The notes beneath the pieces were generated by a model. It was not told the origin of the DNA and searched no databases. It saw nothing but the letters and a program-made list of their open reading frames with translations. Made by a program: the position numbers and the translations under genes. DNA of 64,000 nt, taken from NCBI GenBank assembly GCA_001939145.1, contig LSRX01000286.1, forward strand, positions 493,387 through 557,386, read 5' to 3'. Numbering within the stretch: the stretch's first letter is position 1; each line of letters begins with the position of its first letter. Positions 51,207 through 62,944 of the stretch are shown piece after piece. Origin of the DNA: Symbiodinium microadriaticum. Taxonomy: Eukaryota > Sar > Dinophyceae > Suessiales > Symbiodiniaceae.

Positions 51207-51656
51207 TCCTCTAAACCCCTAAATCCTAAATCCTAAACCCTAAACCCCTAAACCTTAAACCCCTAAACCCTGAGACTGCTTGTCTCGAATAAGTCACTAA
51301 GGCCTCTCAAAAGGGTGTTGTTTCTGTGGAAGCCAACTTAGCCGGAGACCACAACATGTTGCTCCGAACATCCTAACCTTAGCAGATATAGTGTAATTGG
51401 TTGTGGGTTTCAGCAATAACTTCCCATTTCGAACTTGTCCGGGCCAAAGTATGTACTCTTTGAGTACTCCGAACCCTACCCTAAGCCCGACATCCCAAAT
51501 TCAGCCCCACACCCTGCACCGCAAAAGAAGAAGACGGCTTCAAATCGCTAGTAAGAGTCCTGTAAGTCCCCAAATCAAGACTTGAAAAACAGCCTAAAGC
51601 TCTTAAAAAAGCTCCAAGCCCCGAGGTGAGGAGGCCCTCAACCCTGTATGCTCTCT
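51207..51656. other. Spacer with CCCTAAA run
   Basis: CCCTAAA/CCCCTAAA at 51208-51275. No gene. Confidence 0.55.
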
Positions 51657-51760
51657 GGGAGTTTCCGAAACTACGGGGTACCTTATTTTGGGGGGTCCTT
51701 ATGATACGGATCCTACTACTTGGGGTACTATATTAGCGTCCCCTATTTTCGGAAACCCCT
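51657..51760. mobile_element. Palindromic element PAL-J2
   Basis: GGGAGTTTCCGAAACTACGG at the left, CCTATTTTCGGAAACCCC at the right, central GATACGGATCCTACTA. Inverted relative to PAL-J1. Confidence 0.75.
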
Positions 51761-52180
51761 ATATCCTGAAGCCTAAAGCCCCTAAACATAGAATCTCATA
51801 ACCAAAAGCACCCTCAAGGCAGAACTGCCTCTTCAGTCAGTTGCAGACCAAACCCTAAGCCCTAAACCCTAAAGCTTTAAAAGAAGTAGAAAGCTTTTCC
51901 AAGATAGAGACACTAATTTGGGATCACGAATGTAGTGCTACCATTCTATGCCACAAACCCCGTGATTATTAGCAAGGCCCCTATGCCTTAAGCTCCCAAA
52001 AACATAGAGCCCTTAAAGGAGCCCTTTAGCAGAACCCCCTTAATCCCTTTCTGGCCACTAAGTTACAGACCTTCACCTGCCAAGCTCAGAGACACCACGG
52101 CAACGGCTCAAGGCCAAGACCAGAAAAAGGCAACACAGTTTGGGATTTGGGTTTAGGGTTCAGGGTTTAGAAGTCTGCAG
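51761..52180. other. Non-coding spacer
   Basis: 15-mer GAGCCCTTAAAGGA units at 52005-52040, heptamers at 51850-51875 and 52150-52170. No gene. Confidence 0.5.
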
Positions 52181-52533
52181 ATGCTCACTCGGTCGACCGC
52201 TTCTTGTTGGTGCTCGAGAGCATGCGCGACGTGCGAGAGGCGCTCATATTTGGTGCGCGGGCGCAACTTTCTCTTGCAGGGGCTACTTTAATGGCGACTA
52301 ACAAGGCTTATTTCGCAGAAGCGGTCGCGGACTATCTTAAAGGCTTTCAACCGGTCCGAGAGGGTCACGGTGATACAGTCAAGGCACTCGAGGACGTCGC
52401 TCTCCGCATCGCATCAGCTGCCAAGCCTGCGATTGATATGCCTGGCGGGGCCGATGTGTATCGATCGAAAGAAGCAGTCCCGCAGGCCGAACGTGCCCGC
52501 GCCGTTCGATCGTTCGCCCAAGGTGGAGGTTGA
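52181..52533 (+). other. Probable exon of an unrecognised gene
   Basis: A GC-rich stretch follows TCTGCAG (acceptor-like, 52174-52180). One frame is open from there to a TGA at 52531 and reads DRFLLVLESMRDVREALIFG then LAGATLMATNKAYFAEAVAD, an Ala-rich helical protein with a Gly-rich end. Codon choice and composition differ clearly from the repeat matrix. Telomere-like DNA flanks it on both sides. It looks like a terminal exon or a stranded gene piece. No family recognised. Confidence 0.4.
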
Positions 52534-52971
52534 AGAGGTCCTTGACGAGGAGATGGGTCCCGGATAGGTCTTTGTTGTTAGACTTCTGGGTTTAGGGTTT
52601 AGGGTTTAGATACGGGCTTCTACTGTTTAGAGTGCCTGAGAAATGCTAGGGGTTTGTACAGTTCAGACTGTCTTGCGGGCTCGGGGGCTTCTAGTATTTC
52701 TAGTAAGGGTTTAGTATTTCTAAACCTTAAACCCAAAACCCCAAAACCCTGTGGGTCTGAGCAGTTAGTGTTAGTACTCCCTCACCGTAAGGCTTCTGCG
52801 CCCTTCTAGTGAGATCCCAAACCCGAGCCCCAAAGCCGAAACCCACCCGCAGAAAGCCCAGGACACTCTACCCCACCCTAAACCCTAAACCCTAACGCAC
52901 CCCATAATATATTCTGCTTGTTCAGTCCCTATGCTTGGTTTTGGGGTTTGGAGCTAAACTTAGTCCTTTTA
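52534..52971. other. Non-coding spacer
   Basis: TTTAGGG at 52590-52610, CCCTAAA at 52870-52895. No gene. Confidence 0.55.
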
Positions 52972-53220
52972 CCTAGACCCTAAAGAACCTACCCTTTTTA
53001 AGGACTCATATAAGCAAATCATAACCTGAAGAACCCATTTTTTTGAAGGGCTTATATAACGAAGTCATAATAAGGAGCCCTAAAGAACCTACCTTCTTGA
53101 TGACTTTTAGGGCTCCTTATTATGTCTTTTTTTTACATATGTCCAAAAAAAGGTACGTCCTTTAGGGCTCATTACTAATTATATGATTTCTTTACATAAA
53201 GGTAGGTTTTAGAGGGGTCC
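52972..53220. mobile_element. Composite palindromic element PAL-I2
   Basis: TA|CCTAGACCCTAAAGAACC at the left, then several nested copies in both directions of GAGCCCTAAAGAACCTACC and its complement, to AAGGTAGGTTTTAGAGG at the right. At least two elements appear inserted in one another. Confidence 0.65.
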
Positions 53221-53780
53221 CTTAAGGGCCTGAAAGCTAGCGGTCGGCAGGCTTCACTTTGGGGCCTTGTTTAGAGGGGCTCGGTTTAGGGGTCTAGGGG
53301 TGCAAGGGTTTCGGGTTTAGGGGTTTAGGGGTGCAGGGGTTTCGGGTTTAGGGCTTAGGGTTTAGGGTTTAGGGTCTACTGAAAGAGAGGTGGGTGGTCC
53401 CTGTAAGTTATATAGAGCCTCGAACTACACATACCCTACCTGGTTAACAGTCAAGGGCTGAGGGTTTCATGTTCACGTGTCGGAATTAGGCTACTGTTCC
53501 GCAAACCCCTTTAACGCAAGGTAGTACATGATACTGTACCTTGGGATTCCTTGTCCTCGTTCAGATTAGAGTAAAAGTCAGGTACCCCCGAACCCTATTC
53601 TAATTGTTATGTAGGCCTCTACACCGTAAACCCTAAACCCTATAGCTATAGCCTATAGCACTTACATAGGTATTTGGGCCCTTGGAGCCTGAGGGCTCTG
53701 TCCTAGGTCAAGGGTCTGAAGTACCTACATGTAGAAAGGAGGGTTTTTCATGGTAGGAATCACTAGTCTGGTTTGGGTAT
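53221..53780. other. Spacer with TTTAGGG cluster
   Basis: A short tandem of GGGTTTCGGGTTTAGGGG units and TTTAGGG at 53280-53375; PAL-N-like pieces at 53640-53760; then gap of N (53781-53827) followed by poly-G (53828-53845). Confidence 0.6.
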
Positions 53781-53845
53781 NNNNNNNNNNNNNNNNNNNN
53801 NNNNNNNNNNNNNNNNNNNNNNNNNNNGGGGGGGGGGGGGGGGGG

Positions 53846-54822
53846 CGAGTTGAAAGTTTACAGGGGTCAGGGTGTAGGACCCTGAGGGTTTGTAGGGTGT
53901 AGGATTCAGAGGAGATGGTTCAGACAGCAAGGAGGGCGTAGAGTTACGGAAGCTAAACATACAGTTGGAACCAAGATGAACCAAGGGTGATGAAGGTAAG
54001 CAGAGCCGTGCAGAGCTCTTGCTGACCATGTCGCAGTCCTTACGCCAAGAAGCCGATTCTTCTTCATGCGTCAGAAAACCCGACGAGCTAGGAAGACTTT
54101 CGAAGAGAAAGCCGCAACTAAGGTGCAACGAGCTTCCCAGACCCTCCAAAATCTTTCAATTAAGGAACACACACACATATATATATATATATATATGTGT
54201 ATATATATATATATATTTATTTATTTGAACATTTGTTTTTTGATTATTTATTTATATGTGCTTATTTATATATATATATATATATATACACATTTATATA
54301 TGTGTTATATATATATATATGTATTTATATTTATGTATTTATTATTTATATACACACACCCCTTAAATCACATTAAGGAACCTTTTTGAAATTAAAGGTT
54401 TACTCCTTGATTAGGGTCTACGGGGAAGGTCTGGTTTACGTGACAGCACCGAGAATTCGATACACTTGGCGGTTTGGATTTATGATTGGTTTAGGATTTA
54501 GGAGTTAGGGCTCAGGGTTTAGAGTCCCTTAATTTAGGGCTGAGGGTTTGGAGTCCCTTTTAAGGTTTAGGGTTTAGAGTCCCTTTTTAGGGCTTAGGGT
54601 GTGGAGTCCCTGTTTTAGGGTTTAGGGTTCAGAATCCCTTAACTTTATAAACCCCTTGCTGCAGGACATCTATGTTCAAGTGATTGAAACTACCTCCAAA
54701 AGGGGTTTCCAGCTGATGTCTGCATTAGTGGAGCCACTCTTCCCTGAATTGATGCATGCCTGCTTCTTTGCATCCTCTGCTTTCCTTCACACTCACAGAT
54801 TAAATACTCCTTATGATTAAGG
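53846..54822. other. Spacer with long AT microsatellite
   Basis: (TA/TTTA)n at about 54170-54352. A repeated phrase 'agagtccctt...agggcttagggt' at 54500-54640 gives a local tandem of about 40 bp. Frames here are partly microsatellite. No gene. Confidence 0.55.
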
Positions 54823-54929
54823 AATAGGTCCAAGATACTACCATTATGGAACTAGGCCTGTAAAGACCATTCTAATCTTGTTTTTTGGGGAGGGCCGAAT
54901 TCCACAATGGTAGTGCATATGGACCCTCT
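54823..54929. mobile_element. Palindromic element PAL-G2
   Basis: GATACTACCATTATGG at the left and CCACAATGGTAGTGC then GGACCCTCTTGG at the right. Confidence 0.7.
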
Positions 54930-55296
54930 TGGACATGTCTTTCAAGCCATGCTGCTGGCAGTGGGAATCAGAGGCGCCGGGGCTCGCTTGGCTCTGGCTT
55001 CTTTGGCGTTTAAGCGTCGGTATTCGCCAAGTTGCTTTCGGTTCTTGGTTTTCAGGGTTTTGAGGCTAATGTAGAAGCCTAAATAATTACCATGCAGGAT
55101 TTCCGATATCAACCTTGCCCCGATTTCGCCTAAACCCTAAAGCCCCAAACCCCTTAACGCCCTAAACCCCTAAATCCCCAAACCCTTAAGCCCCAAACCC
55201 CCAAAGCCCCCAACCCCTAAACCCCTAAAGCCCTACAGCCCTAACTAAACCTCGAACCTGGCAGTCTGGAGGCAGCTCGGCTCTGGCTTAGCCCTA
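54930..55296. other. Spacer with CCCTAAA cluster
   Basis: CCCTAAA/CCCCAAAC heptamers at 55130-55245. Confidence 0.6.
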
Positions 55297-55471
55297 CTTG
55301 GAGGTTCATGGGTAGTTATTCGTAGGGTTATGGGGTTCCTTTAAGGGTTCCGTTAAAGGGCTCTATAGGGTTTTTGGGGTTTAGGGGTAGGGTGATAAGT
55401 CCCCTAACATGGGTTATAGTTATAGTTACACTACTTATAACCCCACTTATAGCCACCCATGAACCTCCAAG
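55297..55471. mobile_element. Palindromic element PAL-D5 (long form)
   Basis: TA|CTTGGAGGTTCATGGGTAG at the left and ACCCATGAACCTCCAAG|TA at the right, precise TA borders. The middle is longer than in other copies and carries TTTAGGG-like DNA. Confidence 0.8.
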
Positions 55472-55496
55472 TAGAGTATATCGTAATCAGGGTTTA

Positions 55497-55575
55497 CCCT
55501 AACCCTCCAGGTACCTTCTATCTAGGGCCCTAGGGGCTCTAGCACCCTATATAGTCGGTACCTGGGGGGTTAGGG
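55497..55575. mobile_element. Palindromic element PAL-A3 with 10 bp direct repeat
   Basis: CCCTAACCCTCCAGGTACC ... GGTACCTGGGGGGTTAGGG. TCAGGGTTTA abuts both ends (55487-55496 and 55576-55585), as a target-site duplication would. PAL-D5 ends 25 bp upstream. Confidence 0.85.
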
Positions 55576-55585
55576 TCAGGGTTTA

Positions 55586-57622
55586 GGGTTGTGACAAGGG
55601 TTAGGGCGGTTTCTACAGTTCAGGGGTTTAGGGCTTTGTATTGTAAGTGGCTGGGTTCAAGGTTGCCCGGTGTTTCGGTTTTGCGTTTGGCTGCCAGGGT
55701 TCACGTCTGGGGTCGCAGGGTTTTGAGTTTAGGGCACCCAACTGAAACCGAAACCGAAACGGCATCCTCAGCCCCAGAAACCCACATCCTGAAAGCTTTA
55801 TTATACGAAAACCCTAAACCTAAACCCTGAAACCCGAAACCCGAAACGGCTAACCGTCAAATCCCCGCCGGTCAGGATGCCCTGGACCGGGGCACTCTGC
55901 AGGCGAACTCCTCCCAGGGACTGCAAGGATTCAACCTTAGGGCTTTAGGGTTTAGGGCTGGGGATTTAGTGTTCAGGGTGTATAGGGTTCAGGGTTTAGG
56001 GACTTAGGATATTTCAGGGTTCAGGGTTTACATTTTCGTTGACCTAAGGTGGGAGTTCACATCTTGTCAATATGCGCGTCAACTGTTCAACTGATCCCAA
56101 TGGCACAGAGGGATGTTGAATGTCAGGGGCACGTAGGTTTAGAGTCAACACCACCCCAAAAACCAACTCCTAGACCCTCAGCCCTAAATCCTAAACCCTA
56201 CACCCTAGAGATCAACCCCACAACGTTTCAATGAGATCCGTCATCTCCAAGCCCGCGGACGCCATTGAAGCCCTTTTGGAATTTAGGGTTTATAGGGTTT
56301 AGGGTTCTGCATCGTTGGAAACTGACTACTGCTCTGGTTTCGGGTTCCCCGCAGGACCTCGCAGTACTGTATGGGGGGGGGGGGATGTACCCAAGCCATG
56401 ATACTAGAAACCTGGACACCCTGTATCACCCTATTCTCGACTAGGTAGGCGCTGAAGACATTTTTGTTTATAATTGTTTCAGGCTTGTGGAGCTTTGCGG
56501 CGATTTTTTTTATAAATGCTCGAGTTGGGGGCCAGGGTGTCTAGAGGATTCATTCAGAAAAGGGTCTTGGGAACTTGCAGGCCTTTAATTAAGGGCGTTT
56601 AGGGTCTTGTTTGCCTTGCAGGGCTGTAGGCCAGTTCGAGGAGCGTAGGACCTAGTAACTAGGGTTATAAGTACGGCAACTATACCTATCTATCATTACC
56701 CACACGCCCAACTAATATACTTGTAGCCTTACTTAGAAACCCTAAGCCCTAAACCCTCGTAGATCCCAAACAGAACCGTTGAAGGGAACCCTTCAAGTGA
56801 ACTGTCGCATGATCCTCCAGGGATAGGGCTTTCAAGCTCCTTAAATAGGGCTACGGGTTTAGGGTTTAGGGAGTATGGGGGTTTTGGGGGGGGGAAGAAT
56901 CAGGGTCTAAGAATTCGGGGTTTAAAGTTTAGGAGCAGGGTTTCGGGTTTAGGAAATAGGGTTTAGGTGTTAAGGGTGTAGGGGTGATTGCTTTTTACAA
57001 TCGATGTTGGGCTCCAAGACTCGACGCAGAACCTGAGAGGGTGCAAGCCGGGGAAGAGCCCGAAAGCCCCAAACCGAGGCAGTTCTTCAATCATGTAGAC
57101 TCTTACTACTACTATAGTAACTATAGTACTAGTACTACTGAGATTATTACAATTACATGCTTGGAATTTCCTACAACCCTGAACCCCAAACCCTAAACCC
57201 TAAACCCAAGAAAGCTCAGGAACAAGAGGCCCTGCGCCAGCAATCTTCTGGCCCCGTAGCCATGAAGCCATAGCCCTCTCACCCAGAACCCGGGAATATC
57301 CACCCTAAACCCTCAACGCTCACCCCTAAACCCTAAACCCTAATCGACTCCAGACCAGTATCAGCACGGGCTCCCTAATCAACTAACCTGACGCTCGGAT
57401 TTCGCTGGGCCATGGCATATCCATGCCGGTTCTGGCGACTCCATGGCATCCGTCGTTGCTCGGTTCGGACGTTGGGTGAAGTAATGTTGGTAGGTTGAGG
57501 GCCTAAACCCTAAACCCTGCAAGCCCTAAACCCGCAAGCCCAGACGTGAAACCCGAAACAACGACCGAGGCTACGAACTGAGACCCTCACAGCGAGATCC
57601 CAACACCTACTTCAAGGGACTA
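55586..57622. other. Long spacer with heptamers and a degenerate PAL-D
   Basis: TTTAGGG at 55935-56030 and 56280-56310, CCCTAAA at 57175-57205 and 57300-57345, poly-G at 56373-56384, and a degraded PAL-D6 at about 56642-56742. Frames of 60-80 codons have no domain. No gene supported. Confidence 0.5.
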
Positions 57623-57723
57623 CTGTTGATGGTATACAGTCTGCATTACCTTAAGTACCCTAAACTATGGGAATTATGGTATATTCCGTATTATGGGTCA
57701 TGCAGGGTTTATATCATCAACTG
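57623..57723. mobile_element. Palindromic element PAL-C6
   Basis: TA|CTGTTGATGGTATACAG at the left, TTTATATCATCAACTG|TA at the right; middle CCTAAACTATGGGAATTATG. Confidence 0.85.
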
Positions 57724-57788
57724 TAGAGTCCCTTATGTAGGGAACTTTGAAGGGGTCTAACAGGGTTCCATAAAGGGGGATTTAGGGT

Positions 57789-57919
57789 CTTAAGGATCAT
57801 GGGACTTAGTACCGAGGTTTACAAATAGAGTAACCAAATTCCTATACTTAGAAATACTGATAGCTCCAGTTTGAGGTATTTATAATCTTACTTGCTAAGA
57901 CCCATGGTTCATTTTAAAG
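57789..57919. mobile_element. Palindromic element PAL-D4
   Basis: AAGGATCATGGGACTTAGTA at the left; CTTACTTGCTAAGACCCATGG and TTTTAAAG|TA at the right edge. Confidence 0.75.
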
Positions 57920-58215
57920 TAGCCCCTAAACCCTAAACCCCAAACCTTAAACCCCAAATACCCAAAACCCGAAACCCTAAACCGCCTAAACCCTAACCCT
58001 AAAACCCTAACAACCCGAAACCCTAAACCCTAAGCCATAGAACCCCACCCATCTCGAAAGGAAAGCCGGGAGCCGCTCTCAGGAGCCTTAGGGTAGACCC
58101 TGGGAGTTGTAGGGTTTAGGTATAGGGCTTAGGGTTTAAGGCTTTGGGTTTAGGGCTTGGAGTTTAGGGCTTAGGGTTTAGGGCTTTGGGTTTAGGGTTT
58201 AGGGTGGAGGTGTTA
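57920..58215. repeat. CCCTAAA then TTTAGGG clusters
   Basis: C-rich heptamers (57922-58032) are followed by G-rich ones (58108-58215), pointing away from each other with about 75 bp between. Confidence 0.85.
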
Positions 58216-58675
58216 AGGTGTTAGGGTTTAGGCATGTTTAGGGTTTGGGGATGCTAAGGGTATAGGCATTTTGGGGTTCAGGGTTCGGGTCCTGAAAGTT
58301 TAAGGAGAGAAAGTTAACCTACAATCCTAAACCCACCGGAACCCCTTAACTTAACCGTAAATGAAGTCCCTCTTTCAGCTGCTGAAATTCCGCGCAGCCA
58401 TGGGGACATCTGTGGAAACATAGCTTAAAAGGGCTCTATGAATGTTTTCTAGGGGGGTTTTAACCAGGACTCTTTCCGTTTCGTAGGGTCGATGTCGATG
58501 AAGCTCCCATCTACAAGATCGGGTTCCCCCCATGATGGGTGTTGCCGATCCGACGTCAAACTTTGCTTGACCCCGACACCTACCAAGGCAATATCAGCCC
58601 TGATCCCGAAACTACTCGAAACCCTACACCCCGTGCGCCCGAATTAAATCTGGATCCTTCCGCTTGAAATAATTA
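58216..58675. other. Non-coding spacer
   Basis: Loose heptamers to 58290, then unique DNA. No gene. Confidence 0.5.
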
Positions 58676-58799
58676 TCCCAGACGGTCCATGCATACTACT
58701 ATTATGCAAGTAGGTCCAAAATCCATAATAGGGATGGTCTTTCGGGACGTAATTCCATAATGATAGTACATGGTAGTACATATATGGACACTCTGAATG
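58676..58799. mobile_element. Palindromic element PAL-G3
   Basis: TA|TCCCAGACGGTCCATGC at the left, with CATACTACTATTATGC; TTCCATAATGATAGTACATGG at the right, with 'tggtagtaca' duplicated. Confidence 0.7.
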
Positions 58800-59518
58800 T
58801 ACAAAATCGAAAACGGGACAAGGTTTAGGGTTTTACGTTTAGGATCTTTTGGCTGGCACAACAAGCGTTTGTTTTTGTAGGTTTTCGTGGTTTTACGGGT
58901 TAGGATTTCGTGGGTTTGGGAGTTTAGGGTTTTGTTTAGGGTTTCGGGTTTTAGTGTTTAGGGTTTAGGGTTTAGGCTGTGCACAGTAACTGTTTAACTG
59001 GAGCAGAACCTTCAGCCTTCAATACTAGATCCCCGAAATCGAAGAGAACTCGCCAACCCGAGCCAACAAAAAACAGTCGCAAACCCTAAACACGCAAATA
59101 ACAGCAAACCGTATCTAGGAATATCAAATCGCCATCATCAAATTCCCAAACCCTAAGCCCCACTTCAACACTGCACCATATTTACAAAAAAAGAGCAATC
59201 CAGGCTCCTCTGGCTTGTGAATCCACGGTTGCTGATGCACTGCGCTGGCAGGTCGAAGCCAAATCTTCAGGGTTCGTGTGCTGTGAAGAGATACTGTTTG
59301 CTGGGTTCTTGTTCAAGGATTTAACTGAAGTTACCAGAATAACGAAACCATTTTTTTTACTTTAGATCCCTATTGTGGTATAATAACATAAATTAAGTCC
59401 CTTGACAAGAACCCAGTTTGGGACGTAGGCTCGAAAGAGGTGATCTTTGGGAAGGGGCTCCAAGTGCCATGATGGAGAGTAAGGGCCTCCACAAGGCCAC
59501 GGGCTGTATACCGCTATG
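58800..59518. other. Non-coding spacer
   Basis: TTTAGGG at 58920-58975. Otherwise unique; no gene. Confidence 0.5.
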
Positions 59519-59520
59519 CA

Positions 59521-59557
<37 letters not shown>

Positions 59558-59850
59558 GCTGATCTGCTGTTCTCGGCGAAGAGTTCATGTTGAACGGTAT
59601 ATTTTTTATATACATACATACATAGATGTGTATATGGTATATGCATGTACTCGTTTTGTGTTTTTGATTCTTGATTTGTTGGTTTTAATATTTGGGAGGT
59701 TTCGGTGCCCATGTGGCTAGGCACAAGGCCACTTGTCTCTCAGTCTGACTCTCACTCTCATTCTTACTCTCACTCTGACTCTGACACTCATTCACACTCA
59801 CACTCGCTCTCTCGCTCTCACTCTCGCTATCACTCCCTCTCTCTCTCTCA
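59519..59850. repeat. (TG/TA)n and pyrimidine-rich CTCTCA repeats
   Basis: (TG)n(TA)n at 59519-59556 and, after a unique fragment, a CTCTCA/CTCACT/CTCTGA array at 59736-59850. The Ser-rich frames here are translated repeat. Confidence 0.9.
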
Positions 59851-60317
59851 GACTCTTTCCGCCAAGACGGCACTCGCCGCCGTACTCGCGGAGACCCTCA
59901 ATGACTAGCCGAAAATACCGTTGAATCCAGTTAGGTACCCATACAGTGGGTCACGATACTCAGGGTGCAAAAGGCCTAAAGCTGTGGCAGATCCCGTCGG
60001 ACATGTAGGAAGCAGCAAAACCAGCTCCACTTCAAAGCCCAGTTCAGCAATGAGCTTACCAGCCTGGGAGCCCTGCAGAATTCTTGCACGATTGTTCACG
60101 ACAAGTTAAGCCAAACCCTTAACACAAGAAGCCTTAGCCCAAATCCTCGAAGTCTGTGAGACCTTAACCTCTAAGCACTGGAACCATAAACACTACACGT
60201 TAAAACCCTGCGCCCTAAAGCCTTCATTAAGTAAGTCCTGAAGCACAAACACCCACACCCTGCCTGAATCTTAAACATTTTGGAATATGATATTTACATA
60301 TATATATATATAAATAC

Positions 60318-60352
<35 letters not shown>

Positions 60353-60693
60353 CGTATGTACGTATGTACGTATGTATGTATGTATGTATGTATGTATGCA
60401 CACACTGCAACCCTGTAAACTAAACCCTTAAGCTTGCGCCTGAACCCCTACACACGGAGAACCATAAACCCTACCTATGAGGACTATTCTCCCGAAGCTA
60501 AAGGGTACATTGCCCTTATGCAGATAGGTTACTGGATCCAGCGGTAAACCCCCTAGACTTCAAGCAGCGTCATAAAGCCATACAGGACCCTTCTGAAATC
60601 TCAGGCTCAATAGAACCTGCACAGCCCTGAACCCTAATACCTATAATACTTGAAGCCTATAAGAACAATAGAATCCTCAAGACCCTATGTTAT
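59851..60693. other. Spacer with TATG/TACG microsatellite
   Basis: (TA)n then (TATG)n/(TACG)n at 60297-60399; otherwise unique with loose CCCTAAA pieces. A GC-rich patch at 59855-59905 has coding-like frames but is short. Confidence 0.6.
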
Positions 60694-60795
60694 GGGTAGT
60701 TCTCTAAATTAGGATCCCTTTGTCGGTTTCCAATAAAAGTCCGGCACCCTGATAAAAAGGCCCCCAAAAGGTACCCTAATCATAGAGAACTACCC
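60694..60795. mobile_element. Palindromic element PAL-E6
   Basis: GGGTAGTTCTCTAAATTAGG at the left and CTAATCATAGAGAACTACCC at the right. Confidence 0.85.
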
Positions 60796-61698
60796 AGAGG
60801 TTTTTCTCTGAGCTTTCCCCAAAAGCGCAGGAGGCGGAGAGCCTCCCTTTGCCCTGGACGGAGGGAACCGAAGACGAGCCTTGGAGTTTAGCGGAGGTGT
60901 CGAAGTGTTTGAAAGGGCTTCTTTAACGGTACCTTTATGTATTAAGGCTCCTTAATTTTCAATTTTTCGAAAAATTACAGTACATGTAGAGGGGTTCAAG
61001 TAGAGACAGAGAGAGGGCGTTTGGGTCTGGGCTGTTTTTTTGTGCATGCTTGTTGTCAGACGTCAGGGTGTTGAGGGTTTCGGTCTAGGTTGTTGTAAAC
61101 GTTTCGCAGGATTAGGCTTTGTGTCCATTGGATGGCTGTGTTCTTGCATGTTTCTTCTTTCATGGGAGTTCAGGGCTTGTGAGTTAGAGTTTGCGGTTTT
61201 TAAGGATTTAGAGAATATAAGATCTAGAGTCCAGACTCCGGAATCTAGTGCCGAGGGCCACTTCAGAAGACTATTTGACAAGGTGTTGCGAGAGTGCCAG
61301 TGAGGCTGTCGAAGCTGTCCAGAGGTTCGTCACACAACCCTAGAGGTTCGTCACATAATCTTGTCCTCTAAAAAATTTGTAGGGTTGCTTTAATCGGGTC
61401 TGAGTCTACCAAGGTTCTACGCAAGATTCTTTGCAGTCTGTATTCGGTAGATAGGGTCTACAGCTTCGGGCAGTCGCGGTAGTGGGAGACTTCAGTTCTT
61501 CACTTGCGGTTCATGTTTGCTACTTAGCAGCTGAGTAGGTAACCTTTAAACTTTTTGGGCTTATATAATCCTACCATAATTGAAAGGTTAACCTTTTTTG
61601 AGCTAGGGTGCTCAGCCCCGAAGGCTATGTTTGCTATGCTTGGGTCGCCGGGGGTATAGTCCTTTAGCCTTTAGCCCTCAAAGTCTCAAGCCATAGTT
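60796..61698. other. Spacer, one possible exon patch
   Basis: A plus frame at 61040-61303 ends with a coding-like SSAEGHFRRLFDKVLRECQ, but its first half does not look like protein. A PAL-O-like piece lies at 61535-61610. No gene supported. Confidence 0.4.
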
Positions 61699-61805
61699 CC
61701 CAGAGACTCCAAAACCCCTTGATTAAGGAATATACCTTAAGTCTTATTAGGGTTCCTCATAATTTAAGGTATATTCCTTAATTAAGTGGTTTTGGAGTCT
61801 CTGGG
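61699..61805. mobile_element. Palindromic element PAL-H2
   Basis: CCCAGAGACTCCAAAACCCC at the left, GTGGTTTTGGAGTCTCTGGG at the right, inner arms around AAGGAATATACCTTAA. Confidence 0.85.
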
Positions 61806-62944
61806 TTCTGTCTTTGGTTTGAGAGGGGAGGTCGACTGGGGTGTCTGTGAAGAAGGCTAGGAGTACTTGGCAAAAGTTTGTGGAGGGTCCTACTTGCGGG
61901 AATCCTACTGCCCGTTCCACTTAAAACTGTGAAGCGCTTGACCACATGGACCCTTGGGACTGATCCCGGAACCCGAAGCCCGAACCTCAAGCCTGCACCC
62001 GAGACCTAAACTCTAAGCCTTTGACCATAATGGCCATAACTCCCCGATTCTAAGCCAGCCTAAAAAGGCCGGACCCGAACCCCCAAGCCCCAAAACCCTG
62101 AATAGCACAGGAGGGGCACAGCCCATACATCGTGCTGAACGGGACCCGGGGATGGGTGGTGGTGGGAAACTCGGCTGCACAGGATCTTGGGTGTAGAGTT
62201 TTTGTGAGCTGGGACTGGGGTTTAGGGGTTTGGGTCTAGGATGGAGAGTGGAGAGTGGGGAGAGTTCGGTTTAGTGGTTTTCCAGATCAGAGTCTTGTGA
62301 GAGGTTGTTGCATGTAGGGTGTTAGCGAGAACCAGTGTGATCAATTGCAACATGTGCACTGTCCCTTCGTGCCGATGTAGTCGAAATTTCCTTTGACAAT
62401 TTCCGAGGCAGGGCTGTTGCGCCTAGAGCATATACTCCCAAAGACCATTGACACTATGAATCCTGAGCCCTTAACGGTTTGAGAGCGAAGTGCTAACAGA
62501 ATCGTAGTACGATTTCCCTGGAACATGCCTTTATTTTATTTATCTGTACTCGGGCTCCTCGGCCACACCCGGTGCCATCGTGCGAAACGGCTACCTGAAC
62601 CCTGGCTAAAGATGAAAAGCAAGCAGCCTGACTCTAGTCACCCTGCAAACCCTAAAACCCTGAACCCGACAACCTAAAACCTTGAACCCTAAAGCCCTAC
62701 ACCCTAAGCGCTACATCCCAGTCAAGCTAAAGCTCTGTGGCCCCAGTTAGGGTTTAGGGTTTAAGGAAACTTTTTCAAATCATAATTGCAATTCCTACTA
62801 TAGAAACCCCCAGTTCTACTATGTAGTACTCACGACCGTTTGGGTAATGATCTTATCCCCCTGGGCCCGGCGGCCTGGACTCATCATCCCGCGAGGCTCC
62901 TGAACATCCCAAAATGGCTGCATTTGCCCATCCAGTATACCTTA
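61806..62944. other. Non-coding spacer
   Basis: Scattered CCCTAAA at 62648-62710, a half PAL-N at about 62780-62845. A 61-codon minus frame (62341-62526) has no domain. Confidence 0.5.

Noticed and set aside
54019-54389. Tyr/Ile-rich frames of 69-107 codons
   Set aside because: They read through the AT microsatellite; the short part before it has no recognisable domain.
59685-59924. Ser-rich frames on both strands
   Set aside because: They are translated CTCTCA repeats.
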